64,000 bases of DNA from Bremerella sp. P1 (lineage in GTDB: Bacteria; Planctomycetota; Planctomycetia; Pirellulales; Pirellulaceae). The position numbers and the translations under genes were made by a program. A model generated the notes under the pieces. It worked only from the letters and a program-made list of their open reading frames with translations. It had not been told where the DNA came from and did not search any database. The stretch spans positions 372,001-436,000 of the forward strand of contig NZ_CP118164.1 in assembly GCF_028748185.1 (NCBI RefSeq). Reading direction: 5' to 3'. Positions 35,197-44,115 of the stretch are shown one piece after another (the first letter of the stretch is position 1; each line of letters begins with the position of its first letter).

Positions 35197-35637
35197 ATGT
35201 CGACCTTTGATATCAGTCCGTCTATCCGCATCCCCTGGAGCGAATTGCACTTTTCGTATGCGCGCTCGAGCGGGCCAGGGGGGCAGCACGTCAACAAGAC
35301 CAACACCAAAGCCACGCTCAAGTGGAATGTGCAGCAGACCGAAGCCTTGCCACCAACGGTCAAACAGCGTTTCGAGAAGCACTGGGGCGCTCGCATCAAC
35401 AAGGAAGGCTTCCTGGTGATCACCAGCGAGGAAAGCCGCGAGCAGCGGAGCAACATGGAGGCCTGCCTGGAAAAGCTGAAGCACATGGTGATGCTTTCGG
35501 CCAAGCGTCCCAAGACGCGCATTCCGACCAAACCTTCACGCAGTTCGGTCAAACGTACCCAGGAAAAGAAACGCCAGCATAGCGATCGCAAGAGTCAGCG
35601 ACGGCAATCGAAGAACATCTCGTACCGCAAAGACTAG
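35197..35637 (+). CDS. arfB: ArfB-like peptidyl-tRNA hydrolase / ribosome rescue factor
   Basis: 146 residues. It releases the nascent peptide from ribosomes stalled without a stop codon. SSGPGGQHVNKTNTKATL carries the catalytic GGQ loop and the following conserved VNK. Unlike RF1/RF2, it lacks a codon-recognition domain. The basic tail (KRTQEKKRQHSDRKSQRRQSKNISYRKD) would lie in the empty mRNA channel, as in E. coli ArfB (YaeJ). I start it at MSTFDISPSIRIPW; the upstream ATG would add a hydrophobic segment not found in the family. Stands alone. Confidence 0.9.
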   Translation: MSTFDISPSIRIPWSELHFSYARSSGPGGQHVNKTNTKATLKWNVQQTEALPPTVKQRFEKHWGARINKEGFLVITSEESREQRSNMEACLEKLKHMVMLSAKRPKTRIPTKPSRSSVKRTQEKKRQHSDRKSQRRQSKNISYRKD

Positions 35638-35671
35638 ACTCCATTCACCTCACTTCGCCCCCTTGGGGAAC

Positions 35672-35748
35672 GGGTTAGGGTGAGGGGCGAATCTGGTACC
35701 CGCTGCACCAACCCTCACCCTAGCCCTCTCCCTTGGGAAGGGAGAGGG
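35672..35748. repeat. Intergenic repeat of the CCCTCACCCTAGCCC type
   Basis: GGGTTAGGGTGAGGG (35672-35686) and CCCTCACCCTAGCCC (35712-35726) are inverted copies, and a second hairpin CCCTCTCCC/GGGAGAGGG follows at 35724-35748. Repeats of this wording occur in many unrelated bacterial genomes. It is downstream of the arfB-like gene and may act as a transcription end. Confidence 0.65.
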
Positions 35749-35865
35749 GACTGGAAACAGAAGAGCATCGCTAGAGACCGCATTTTAGCGCGTCCTTTCC
35801 CGATTTCCGGGATGGCCTATAATCTCTTTGGACCTTGAAGTATTGCTATCGTGACTAGGGACCTA

Positions 35866-36618
35866 ATGGACTCCTCCGATCACTCCGAAAACATCGACCA
35901 CATCCTCAATACGTGGAATTTTGAGCCTGGCCGGCTAACGGCCCGGATCACTACCGCCTCGGATGGACGTGACGTGCTGCAGATGCGGATCGAGATGGGT
36001 CTGTTGCAAATGGAAATCAATGGAAGGCCTGATGGTGAAAGGCCTTACGACTTTGATTCCTATCTCGAATACCTGCAGTCTCAGTACCTGACCGATCCAA
36101 CAGTTCCGCTCACCGAGGATGATTGCGTCGAGATCGATCGCGAATTCGTCCAGCTATATCACCGTCGAATTTGCTGGCTGGCACTGCGTGAATACGAGAA
36201 AGCTGTCCGCGATGCCGATCACACGCTGGCCTTGATGGATGTCTGCCGCGATCACTCAGACGACGAAGAGTGGATCGACAGCCATGAGCATTTTCGCCCA
36301 TTTGTGATGTTCCATCGCATTCAGGCCAAAGCCCTGATCGAGCTGGAAAAACACACGCCAGAGCACGCGATCGAGCAGCTGACCGAAGGGGTCGAGCAGC
36401 TTCGCGAATTCTACGAGTCCGAAGGGATGGAAGACGGCGAAGAATTCGAGTCGGAAGAGCTGCACGTTCGCCTGATCGAGCTGCGTGAGACGCTTCGCGA
36501 GCAGTTCGACGTCGGACAGACGCTCAACGAACAATTGGCCGATGCGGTCGCCAACGAGCGTTACGAACAGGCCGCGAAGCTGCGTGATCGCATTCACAAG
36601 CGGGAAGATCCTCGCTAA
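35866..36618 (+). CDS. UVR-motif protein
   Basis: 250 residues from ATG 35866, chosen over GTG 35851 because AGGGA sits 5 bases before it. Most of it is helical and acidic. The C-terminus NEQLADAVANERYEQAAKLRDRIHKR is a UVR motif, the helix hairpin shared by UvrB, UvrC and McsA that binds protein partners. The N-terminal ~215 residues, with ILNTWNFEPGRLTARI and DVLQMRIEMGLLQMEINGRPDG, correspond to a planctomycete family annotated only by the UVR motif. No DNA-repair gene is near. Likely an adaptor; partner unknown. Confidence 0.85.
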   Translation: MDSSDHSENIDHILNTWNFEPGRLTARITTASDGRDVLQMRIEMGLLQMEINGRPDGERPYDFDSYLEYLQSQYLTDPTVPLTEDDCVEIDREFVQLYHRRICWLALREYEKAVRDADHTLALMDVCRDHSDDEEWIDSHEHFRPFVMFHRIQAKALIELEKHTPEHAIEQLTEGVEQLREFYESEGMEDGEEFESEELHVRLIELRETLREQFDVGQTLNEQLADAVANERYEQAAKLRDRIHKREDPR

Positions 36619-36825
36619 TCGGGGGGCATTTTTCTGCTGTAAGCTACTTACCTAGCTATCTTTACGACGAATTCGCAGCAGACCTGCCGGGGGGTGCACC
36701 CCTTCGGATGGATAAACTTTGTTGCATTCATGGGTCGATCTGGCTAAAATTCGATCTCACACCTCCTCTGTTTTACAAGCACATATCCCGGTATATCCCA
36801 CCTCCTAGCCACCTAAGGAACATCC

Positions 36826-38127
36826 ATGTCCGAGAAGACGACCAAACCTTCGCCACAGAAAAATGTCCAGCGTCGTACATTCCTCAAAGGTTCCGCCGCA
36901 CTTGGTACCGCCGCCGCGGTTGGCAGCTTGAGTATGGCCCGTTCGGCCCACGCCGCTGGCAATGATGAATTGAAAGTGGCTTTGATCGGTTGTGGTGGCC
37001 GTGGCAACGGAGCCGCCGTCAATGCAACCAAGGGTGACGAAAACCTGAAGGTCACCGTTCTGGCCGACATCTTCCCAGACAAAGTGGAAGCTTCGAAGCG
37101 AATCCTGTCCCGTCAGTTGGGCGATCGCCTGGCCGTGACCGACGAAAACTGCTTCAGCGGTTTCGATGCTTACAAGCAAGTGATGGAAACCGACGTCGAC
37201 GTTGTGCTGCTGTGCACCACGCCTCACTTCCGTCCAGCGCACCTGGAAGCCGCGATTGCTGCCGGCAAGCACGTCTTCTGTGAAAAGCCTGTCGCGATCG
37301 ATGCTCCTGGTTGCCGCAAGGTGATGGAAACCGTCGAGAAGGCCAAGCAAAAGAACCTGAGCATTGTCAGCGGTCTGTGCTGGCGTTACCATCCGTCGGT
37401 GATCGCCACCGTCGAGAAGATCAAGGAAGGCTTGATCGGTGACGTGGTCTCGATGCAGGAAAACTACCTGGCCGGTACCCTGTGGCATCGTGGCAACAAG
37501 GAAGAATGGTCGGAGATGGAATACCAGATCCGCAACTGGCTGTACTTCACTTGGCTGTCCGGCGATCATATCGCGGAACAAGCTATCCACAGCATCGACA
37601 AGGCACAGTGGATCATGGACGACCAGGCCCCGGTCAGCTGCTTTGGCCTGGGTGGTCGCGAAGTTCGTACCGGTGAAGAGTATGGCAATATCTTCGATCA
37701 CCACGCCGTCATGTTTGAATACGCTGGCGGTCAGAAGATGTTCCATTACACCCGTCAGATGAAGGGCTGCTTCAACCAGACCGAAGACTTCATCATGGGT
37801 ACCAAGGGTAACGCCAAGATTCTGGCTGGTACCATCGAAGGCCAGAACAACTGGAAGTACGACGGCCCAAGCGGCAACATGTACGACCTGGAACACAAGG
37901 CCCTCTATGCCGGCATGCGTTCGGGCAACATCATCAACAACGGTGAGTACATGACCAAGAGCACCATGTGTGCGATCATGGGCCGTATGGCGACTTACAC
38001 CGGTAAGAAGGTGAGCTGGGACGAAGCTTGGAACAGCCAAGAAGACCTGACTCCTAAGTCGTACGAATGGGGTCCTGTCACGATCCCAACCCCGATCGCC
38101 GTTCCTGGTCAGACCAAGTTGGTCTAA
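36826..38127 (+). CDS. Gfo/Idh/MocA family oxidoreductase with Tat leader
   Basis: 433 residues. The N-terminus QRRTFLKGSAALGTAAAVGSL is a twin-arginine signal, so the enzyme is exported with its cofactor. KVALIGCGGRGNGAAV is the Rossmann NAD(P)-binding motif, and VLLCTTPHFRPAHLEAAIAAGKHVFCEKPVAID contains the EKP triad with the catalytic Lys. The C-terminal domain has GDHIAEQAIHSID in place of the usual catalytic His region. Family members oxidise or epimerise sugars and inositols. AAGGA precedes the ATG by 7 bases and an intrinsic terminator follows, so it is monocistronic. Substrate unknown. Confidence 0.92.
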   Translation: MSEKTTKPSPQKNVQRRTFLKGSAALGTAAAVGSLSMARSAHAAGNDELKVALIGCGGRGNGAAVNATKGDENLKVTVLADIFPDKVEASKRILSRQLGDRLAVTDENCFSGFDAYKQVMETDVDVVLLCTTPHFRPAHLEAAIAAGKHVFCEKPVAIDAPGCRKVMETVEKAKQKNLSIVSGLCWRYHPSVIATVEKIKEGLIGDVVSMQENYLAGTLWHRGNKEEWSEMEYQIRNWLYFTWLSGDHIAEQAIHSIDKAQWIMDDQAPVSCFGLGGREVRTGEEYGNIFDHHAVMFEYAGGQKMFHYTRQMKGCFNQTEDFIMGTKGNAKILAGTIEGQNNWKYDGPSGNMYDLEHKALYAGMRSGNIINNGEYMTKSTMCAIMGRMATYTGKKVSWDEAWNSQEDLTPKSYEWGPVTIPTPIAVPGQTKLV

Positions 38128-38164
38128 GCCACTGATCGTGCGAGCGATCCAATCGGATTACACT

Positions 38165-38190
38165 AGAGGCCAGGAATTTCCCTGGCCTCT
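38165..38190 (+). terminator. Intrinsic terminator after the Gfo/Idh/MocA gene
   Basis: AGAGGCCAGG and CCTGGCCTCT (perfect 10-nt arms, 6-nt loop) followed by TTTTCTTTTCC. A strong terminator that ends only 15 bases before the proposed start of the ABC permease gene. Confidence 0.88.
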
Positions 38191-38204
38191 TTTCTTTTCC
38201 GCTT

Positions 38205-39821
38205 GTGACTTTGAATCCATCCCCAGCCCGACGTCCTCTGCTTTCGGTAGCCTCGTTTATCTTGGCCGCCGCTGCGTTGGCTATCGCGCTGGTGACCTGG
38301 GGCGATCCTCTGTCGGTTCGCTTGACCTTGGCGACTTCGCTCTACGCGCTCGCGGTCATCGCGATCACCTTGCCTCCAGCAACGGCGACGAGCCTGCTTC
38401 TTTTTCGTACGAACCTTGCCGGCCGCGGCGTACTGCTTTCGCTGCTGGTGATCTGGCTGTTCGTTCCGATCTACGTACATATCGCCGGCTGGCGTGATCT
38501 GTTCGGACCGCAAGGCTGGTTTGAGATTCCCAGTCCTTTCGATCCCGGCAGTAACCTGATCGACGGCTGGACCGGACTGCTTTGGCTACACAGTCTGGCC
38601 GCGTTTCCGTGGGTGGTTCTGATCACCGGGATGGCCTTCACGCGAAGTCCGGCAGGCCTGGAAGACGATGCCCGCCTGGATGTCACGCCGCTAGCCGTAC
38701 TGGCCAAGGTCACCCTACGGCAAAACTGGGACGCGGTCCTCGTCGCGGCCGCATGGATCATCGTAACCGTCTTTGGCGAAATGAGTATTGCCAGTGTCTG
38801 CAATGTGCGAACGTATGCCGAAGTCGTTTTTACCGGCATCCCACTGGGGCAATCGACAAGCGAATCCGCCATGACCATTGCCCCCGGCACCGTCTTGATC
38901 GTCGGCTTGATCATGCTGACGGCCTGGTTGGCCAATGGACTGCGTCCGATGGCCACCGATGTCGAAGTTAGGCATCCCAAGCTATTGCCCCTGGGTCGCC
39001 GCCGCACCATGGCGTCGCTGGCAGTCTGGGCGTTGTTTCTGATCGCGTTCGCTCCGCCGATTGTGGGACTGGTTTACAAAGTGGGGATCACCATCGACCA
39101 GGTCGACGGCCAGTTCATTCGCGGCTGGTCCTTGACCAAGGTCTTCACGTTAACGCTGAGCAGTGCGAGCATCTATCGCGAAGAACTGCTCTGGACCCTG
39201 GCCCTCAGCATGACGGTAGCTATCGTGACCACGCTCGTCAGTCTGCTGCTGAGCGATCTCGCCACGCGTAGTCTCTGGGGAGGTCGCCTGGTTTCGCTAC
39301 TTTGTGCGGTGCTGTTTGCGGTCCCCGGAACGATCGTGGGGATCGGTATTGCCTGGGGCTCGAACCGACCTTGGCTTTCCCCTTTGGCACCCTTGATCGA
39401 TCGCAGCATCTTTGCCCCGGCCCTGGCAATCCTGACAGTATCCGTGCCGCTGGTGACGTTCTTCTACTGGCACGCGATGCATACCTCACGGCAGCTTTAC
39501 GAGATGGCCCGCATCGACGGCAGCTCGTGGTGGCGGACGTGGACGCGGGTTGTCCTTCCGGCGAATATTCCCGTGATCGTCGCTGGCTCGCTGATTGCCC
39601 TGGTGCTGGCAGCCAACGACGTCTCCGCCTCGGTGATGGTGCTGCCGGCCGGTATCGATACGATCTCACGGCGTATCTTCGGGCTACTTCATTTTGGTGG
39701 AGAAGACAACGTCGCCGGCATTTTGCTGATGAACCTTGCGGCGGTGGCCGTGCTTTCGGTCGTGATTCGCCGCCTGGCCAGTTGGCGCGGTCGCAACGAT
39801 TTTGGCGATTCCGTGCCGTAA
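38205..39821 (+). CDS. Iron(III)-type ABC transporter permease (two fused permease domains)
   Basis: 538 residues, about 12 membrane helices, with two BPD_transp_1 halves as in FbpB/SfuB. Cytoplasmic coupling loops are visible: EDDARLDVTPLAVLAKVTLRQNWDAV in the first half and YEMARIDGSSWWRTWTRVVLPANIP in the second, both EAA-type contacts for the ATPase. It starts at GTG 38205 with no clear ribosome site, 15 bases after a strong terminator, so the promoter must overlap the terminator or the transcript is nearly leaderless; a start further downstream is possible. No ATPase or binding protein gene is adjacent. Substrate likely Fe3+ or another small ion, by family only. Confidence 0.85.
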   Translation: MTLNPSPARRPLLSVASFILAAAALAIALVTWGDPLSVRLTLATSLYALAVIAITLPPATATSLLLFRTNLAGRGVLLSLLVIWLFVPIYVHIAGWRDLFGPQGWFEIPSPFDPGSNLIDGWTGLLWLHSLAAFPWVVLITGMAFTRSPAGLEDDARLDVTPLAVLAKVTLRQNWDAVLVAAAWIIVTVFGEMSIASVCNVRTYAEVVFTGIPLGQSTSESAMTIAPGTVLIVGLIMLTAWLANGLRPMATDVEVRHPKLLPLGRRRTMASLAVWALFLIAFAPPIVGLVYKVGITIDQVDGQFIRGWSLTKVFTLTLSSASIYREELLWTLALSMTVAIVTTLVSLLLSDLATRSLWGGRLVSLLCAVLFAVPGTIVGIGIAWGSNRPWLSPLAPLIDRSIFAPALAILTVSVPLVTFFYWHAMHTSRQLYEMARIDGSSWWRTWTRVVLPANIPVIVAGSLIALVLAANDVSASVMVLPAGIDTISRRIFGLLHFGGEDNVAGILLMNLAAVAVLSVVIRRLASWRGRNDFGDSVP

Positions 39822-39875
39822 ATCGTAATGGCGTACTATACTGCCAGTGTCCGATTATCTGCCGAAGGAGTCCCC

Positions 39876-41009
39876 ATGCGTTTATGGAATTCACTGTCGC
39901 TACTGCTCATCTTGCTTGCCGCGGTCAATCTTCGCGCCGACGACATCTCGTTTGAGCGCGACGGCCAGCGAATCGACCTCAAGGGACAGGTCATCGCCAC
40001 GCACGAGGCTGGCCTCATCCTGCACACGCCAGACGGGAAGATGTGGCCAATTCAAAACGCTGAGATCGTCCAACGAGAGAAGACGACCGCTCCCTTCGAG
40101 CTTCAAACCAAAGAGCAACTGATCGAGACCGTCCTGGCCGAAATGCCGCCGGGCTCGCAGGTGATCGAAACCTCGCACTACGTGGTCGCCTACAACACTT
40201 CCAGGGCCTACGCTCAGTGGGTTGCCGGCATGCTTGAGCGACTGCACCGGGGCTTTACCAGCTACTGGACGCAGCGTGGCTTGAAGCTGGAAGAACCGAA
40301 ACAGCCGATGGTGGCCCTCGTGTTCGACAATCAAGATAGCTTTGCTCAGTACGGTCAGGCCGAATTGGGAGACGCGGCGAAGAGTGTCATTGGCTTCTAC
40401 AGCATGCACACGAACTACGTCGTCATGTTCGACCTGACCGGCGGAGCAGGGGACTCGTCGCGTCGCACGCTGAGCACACGTGACATTCAGCGGCTCATGT
40501 CACGCCCCGACTTTCAATGGAGCCTGGCCACGGTCGTCCACGAGGCAACCCACCAGTTGGCCTTCAACGCCGGATTGCAGAAGCGTTACGCGGATGTGCC
40601 GCTGTGGTTCTCGGAAGGTTTGGCAATCTACTTCGAGACACCGGACGTCTCTAGCAGTCGCGGTTGGCGAGGCATCGGCCAAGTTAGTGCCCCACGGCTG
40701 AAGCAGTTCCAGCAAGCAGCCCGCACGAGCTCGCAACCCTTTCTGCCGGACATGCTGATCAACGACGACTCGCTGCGCAAAGCGGCCACCGCCATGGATC
40801 GCTACTCCCAGGCCTGGGCTGTGACGTATTACCTTCAGAAGCGAAAGCCAGAAGAATACGACGCCTACCTCAAAGAGCTTTCCGAGATCCAGCCCCTGCA
40901 CGATCCCTCGCAAACCGAACGCGTTCGCCTATTCCAAAAACATTTCGGAGCAGACCTGACAGAGCTCGAAAACGAGGTCCGCCAGATGATGCTTGGCTTG
41001 CGGCCTTAG
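39876..41009 (+). CDS. Secreted DUF1570-type putative metallopeptidase
   Basis: 377 residues from ATG 39876, with AAGGAG 5 bases before it, and a signal peptide (LWNSLSLLLILLAAVNLRA). An N-terminal domain (FERDGQRIDLKGQVIATHEAGLILHTPDGK) is followed by a zincin-like core: VVHEATHQLAF near residues 218-228 is a HExxH-type motif, and WFSEGLAIYFE ~20 residues later supplies a Glu ligand, as in gluzincins. The late segment YSQAWAVTYYLQKRKPEEY is typical of DUF1570. It probably cleaves proteins in the periplasm; no substrate is known. Follows the ABC permease by 54 bases and may share its transcript. Confidence 0.85.
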   Translation: MRLWNSLSLLLILLAAVNLRADDISFERDGQRIDLKGQVIATHEAGLILHTPDGKMWPIQNAEIVQREKTTAPFELQTKEQLIETVLAEMPPGSQVIETSHYVVAYNTSRAYAQWVAGMLERLHRGFTSYWTQRGLKLEEPKQPMVALVFDNQDSFAQYGQAELGDAAKSVIGFYSMHTNYVVMFDLTGGAGDSSRRTLSTRDIQRLMSRPDFQWSLATVVHEATHQLAFNAGLQKRYADVPLWFSEGLAIYFETPDVSSSRGWRGIGQVSAPRLKQFQQAARTSSQPFLPDMLINDDSLRKAATAMDRYSQAWAVTYYLQKRKPEEYDAYLKELSEIQPLHDPSQTERVRLFQKHFGADLTELENEVRQMMLGLRP

Positions 41010-41031
41010 GCTCGGAGATAGGAAGGACAAG

Positions 41032-41195
41032 CCACAGAGGGCACAGAGAACAGCAAGGGAAGAGAATAAAGGCAACCGCGGATGTCGCAGATAAACGCGG
41101 ATGCGAAGACAAGCAGAGTCGAAAAATTAAATGGCCCAGAGATTAGTCTCTGGGCCATTCCTGTTTCTCTCCGTGATCTCTGTGCCCTCTGTGGC
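41032..41195. repeat. 164-bp element with 19-nt perfect terminal inverted repeats
   Basis: GCCACAGAGGGCACAGAGA (41032-41050) is exactly inverted at 41177-41195. Inside, AATGGCCCAGAGA/TCTCTGGGCCATT (41130-41142 and 41147-41159) is a perfect 13-nt hairpin with a 4-nt loop, and a CGCGGATG...CGCGGATG direct repeat lies to its left. The wording is a common dispersed repeat in planctomycetes and several other phyla. It fills the gap between two convergent genes and may act as their shared transcription end. Confidence 0.75.
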
Positions 41196-41206
41196 AAGAA
41201 TCTTTC

Positions 41207-42535
41207 TTACTTCTCTTCACGAATGCGATAGAGATTATCGGCGGTGCGGATGACCAGGTTGCCGTCCAGGAAGATCGGGTTGGCCATGATGCGTTCGCCC
41301 AGGTCGTTTTCGGCGATCACGTCATACTCGTCGCCTGGCTTGATCACGGTGGTCATGCCGGACTCGCTGCAGAAGTAGATACGGCCATTGGCGTACGTGG
41401 GCGAGGCACTGTAGTTGCCGCCCATGCGGCTGGTCCACACCTCTTGGCCCGTCGCAGCATCTACACAGGTCGCCACACCGCGATCGCTGACCATGTAGAT
41501 TCTTCCGTCAATGATTATCGGTGAAGGCGTGGTAGGCACCTGACGGCTAAAGGTCCATTCGATGTGCGAGTCGGTCACGTCTCCCTCGCCATCGGTGCGA
41601 ATGGCGAACAATTGAGGACGCATAAAGCCAGAGCAAATGTAGACGGTGCCATTCTCAAACACAGGGGCCGGCACATTCGAGAATCCGCTGCCGTGATCGG
41701 CACGCCACAGTTCCTTGCCCGTCTTCGGATCGTAGGCACAAACCCACTGAGCCCCGGGGATGATGACCTGGGTTTGCCCATTGATCTCGACGACCAGCGG
41801 CGTGGCATACGCTTTCTTACGGTCGCCGTCGTCGGTGCGGAACGGAGGACGCTCGGTCTTCCAAACGGTCTTGCCGGTCTTCTTATCAACCGCGGTGATG
41901 TACTGCTCGTTGACCCCATCGCAGGTCAGGATGACCAGGTCGCCAACGACAACCGGCGAACTGCCAGGACCGACGTTGTACTCAAGGGCATTGTCGTTGT
42001 TCTTCCAGACAATCTTGGCCGTCTCGGTATCGATACAGCACGCGCCGTACGTTCCGAAGTAGCAGTAGACGTATTTGCCTTCGGCGACTGGGGTTGGTGA
42101 GGCGTACGAGTTGGTCAGGTGCACGGTCAGCGGGTCGTCGACATGAAAAAGGTCGACCGTTCTGAGCAGTTCGCCCGTCTTGTAGTCGACTTCGATGGCC
42201 TTCAGTTGGACGTCCGAAGCGAGGTTCGATTGATTACGGGCAAACGGCTTGGCATCTTTCAGGCGTTCGTTCTTCTCTTCTTCCGATAGAAGGGTCACGA
42301 TGGCCGTGGTCAGCCAGATCTTGTCTCCCACCAACACGGGCGACGACCAGCCTTTACCAGGAATGGGCGTCTTCCACACGATGTTCTCGTCGGAGGACCA
42401 GTTCAACGGCACATTCTTGGCCGTGGCGATACCGTCACCGCTTGGTCCGCGGAATTGTGGCCAGCTTTCGGCTGAGGCCGTACTGGCCAAGAGTCCCGTC
42501 ACAAGAGCAAGCGTAAGCAGACGAAAGATGGTCAT
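41207..42535 (-). CDS. Secreted PQQ-like beta-propeller protein, copy 2
   Basis: 442 residues from MTIFRLLTLALVTGLLAS, a signal peptide ending at STASA. The frame stays open far upstream, but that extension overlaps the FmdB gene and lacks family similarity. SWPQFRGPSGDGIA is the family opening. Blade repeats occur as DTETAKIVWKNN, DKKTGKTVWKT, DPKTGKELWRA and DAATGQEVWTS. It resembles the 33714-35057 protein in design and probably in role: a periplasmic eight-bladed propeller of unknown ligand. The start lies 58 bases after the FmdB-type gene on the same strand. Confidence 0.9.
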   Translation of the reverse strand: MTIFRLLTLALVTGLLASTASAESWPQFRGPSGDGIATAKNVPLNWSSDENIVWKTPIPGKGWSSPVLVGDKIWLTTAIVTLLSEEEKNERLKDAKPFARNQSNLASDVQLKAIEVDYKTGELLRTVDLFHVDDPLTVHLTNSYASPTPVAEGKYVYCYFGTYGACCIDTETAKIVWKNNDNALEYNVGPGSSPVVVGDLVILTCDGVNEQYITAVDKKTGKTVWKTERPPFRTDDGDRKKAYATPLVVEINGQTQVIIPGAQWVCAYDPKTGKELWRADHGSGFSNVPAPVFENGTVYICSGFMRPQLFAIRTDGEGDVTDSHIEWTFSRQVPTTPSPIIIDGRIYMVSDRGVATCVDAATGQEVWTSRMGGNYSASPTYANGRIYFCSESGMTTVIKPGDEYDVIAENDLGERIMANPIFLDGNLVIRTADNLYRIREEK

Positions 42536-42593
42536 GGGCGAGAACCTGATTTGGTGGGAAGGAATTAAGGAGGGAAGGGGAGGCAAAGTCGCT

Positions 42594-42833
42594 TTAGCCA
42601 AACTGGCAGCCGCCGGTGCCGCATTGAGGCAGACCGCATCCGCCGCCACTGCTGGGCATCGGCCCGCATACGGGAAGCTCGTTCGATTTACCGCCTGTGT
42701 GGGCTGCTGGCACGCTCCAGGCCTTTTCCAATTTGACGCTGCCACATTCGGGGCATTTCGGTTTATCGCTGCCACGCACCAGCAACTCAAACTGGCTCTG
42801 GCAGGCCTGGCAAGTGTATTCAAACAGCGGCAT
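42594..42833 (-). CDS. FmdB-family zinc ribbon protein
   Basis: 79 residues. MPLFEYTCQACQSQFELLVRG...PKCPECGSVKLEKAW is the FmdB/CxxC_CXXC_SSSS zinc ribbon: two CxxC pairs (CQAC and CPEC) bind one zinc. FmdB was first named as a putative regulator of formamide/acetamide genes, but the role of the family is unproven. The tail (GGGCGLPQCGTGGCQFG) adds further Cys residues and Gly, commonly seen in these proteins. Immediately upstream of the PQQ propeller gene on the same strand. Confidence 0.9.
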   Translation of the reverse strand: MPLFEYTCQACQSQFELLVRGSDKPKCPECGSVKLEKAWSVPAAHTGGKSNELPVCGPMPSSGGGCGLPQCGTGGCQFG

Positions 42834-42913
42834 CGCTTCACCTGAGACGAAAATCGGTTAGAGTCAAAAGAGAGACCACCCCATTGTAAATCATAACCCA
42901 GGAAACTCCATCC

Positions 42914-43588
42914 ATGTCTGATCGCCCCATGCTTACCCGGCAGCAGTCGCGAGCCGTCGACGTGCTGGCCGCTGAAAAATACCACATCCCCGGCGTAATC
43001 CTCATGGAAAACGCTGGTCGGGGAAGTGCCGAACTGCTGCTTTCGCGAAGTCCGGCCAGTGTCCTGATCTGTTGCGGCCCAGGAAACAACGGCGGCGATG
43101 GATATGTCATTGCTCGGCACTTGGACCTTTTAGGCGTGCCGGTGAAAGTCGCGTTGTTCTGTCCGCGGGATCGAATCCACGGGGACGCACTCATTAATTT
43201 TACAATCATCGAGGCCGCTGGCATTGAGATTATCGATTTCGCCGATGAGCCTCTTTGCCAGTGGTTTTCGCCGCGGCTTCAAGAGGCCGACTGGGTGATC
43301 GATGCGCTGCTAGGCACTGGCGTCACCTCGCCACCGCGCGAGCCGATCGCGTCTGCCATTCGTCAGATTAACGCCTCCGATACCCAGGTCATGGCGATCG
43401 ACATTCCCAGCGGTCTCGACTGCGATACGGGTCAACCGAACGATCCAACGATCGAAGCCGTTTTCACGGCGACGTTTGTAACCTCGAAGCCAGGCTACGC
43501 GAAGCCGTCAGCTCAGCCGTATGTGGGTGAAATACACATCGTCGACATCGGCACGCCACAGGCACTTCTCCATGAAGTGCTTCGCTAG
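42914..43588 (+). CDS. nnrE: NAD(P)H-hydrate epimerase
   Basis: 224 residues. It interconverts the R and S forms of damaged, hydrated NAD(P)H so that a dehydratase can repair it. MLTRQQSRAVDVLAAEKYHIPGVILMENAGRGSAEL is the YjeF_N opening; VLICCGPGNNGGDGYVIARHLDLLGVPV is the nucleotide-binding loop; DWVIDALLGTGV and VMAIDIPSGLDCDTG hold the catalytic Asp and metal/K+ contacts. Only the epimerase domain is present; the C-terminal ADP-dependent dehydratase part (NnrD) is absent and would be encoded elsewhere. AGGAAA precedes the ATG. It overlaps the convergent GNAT gene by 4 bases. Confidence 0.95.
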   Translation: MSDRPMLTRQQSRAVDVLAAEKYHIPGVILMENAGRGSAELLLSRSPASVLICCGPGNNGGDGYVIARHLDLLGVPVKVALFCPRDRIHGDALINFTIIEAAGIEIIDFADEPLCQWFSPRLQEADWVIDALLGTGVTSPPREPIASAIRQINASDTQVMAIDIPSGLDCDTGQPNDPTIEAVFTATFVTSKPGYAKPSAQPYVGEIHIVDIGTPQALLHEVLR

Positions 43589-44079
43589 AGCGATGCTTTG
43601 ATCGGCTTCTTGAAAAAACTCATCGCATCGGTGGCCGGGTCACCTTCGACGAAGCCATGTCGCAGATACAACTGCCGGGCCCGGTTATCGGCCCGGACTT
43701 CCAGTGTGACAAACGCACAGGCCTCTTCCTTCGCGAGATCTTCGACGGCTTGAAGCAGTGCGCTGCCAACACCTTGGCCGCGTGCTTGTGGGGCCACCGC
43801 CAGGTCATGAATATTGATCAGCGGCTGAGCTTTGAACGTTGAGAAACCAAGGAAACAATTCGCCAGCCCGACAAACTGTCCGTCCGCATGGGCCAACAGC
43901 CCGCGGAACTGCTCGACTTCTCGCAGGCGCGGAATCAGATTCTCATGCACCTCAGGCGGCAACGGGGCGTCGCTTCCCATGGGATCTTGCGAGTATTGAT
44001 CCAACAGATGCATCAACGCATCGGCGTGCTGCGGATCGTTCAGATCGATGCGAATGATCTCGCCAGAAAAAGCAGGCAT
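43585..44079 (-). CDS. GNAT family N-acetyltransferase
   Basis: 164 residues. IHDLAVAPQARGQGVGSALLQAVED carries the acetyl-CoA binding motif A (RGQGVG), with FVTLEVRADNRARQLYLRHGFVEGD as motif B. The N-terminal strand IIRIDLNDPQHADALMHLLDQYSQDPMG and the middle (LANCFLGFSTFKAQPLIN) suit a small-molecule or amine acetylating enzyme of this class. Substrate not known. Tail-to-tail with nnrE, 4 bases overlapping. The DacZ-like gene starts 972 bases to the right and reads toward it on the same strand. Confidence 0.92.
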   Translation of the reverse strand: MPAFSGEIIRIDLNDPQHADALMHLLDQYSQDPMGSDAPLPPEVHENLIPRLREVEQFRGLLAHADGQFVGLANCFLGFSTFKAQPLINIHDLAVAPQARGQGVGSALLQAVEDLAKEEACAFVTLEVRADNRARQLYLRHGFVEGDPATDAMSFFKKPIKASL

Positions 44080-44115
44080 ACGTGAACCTCGCCCAGAACA
44101 GCAATTTGGCGAAGC

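Noticed and set aside
36805-38040. A 411-codon frame antisense to the Gfo/Idh/MocA gene.
   Set aside because: The plus-strand gene has a Tat signal, ribosome site and terminator; the antisense frame has none.
42536-43120. N-terminal extension of the second PQQ-propeller frame.
   Set aside because: It overlaps the FmdB gene on the same strand and the nnrE start, and a signal peptide begins exactly at 42535.
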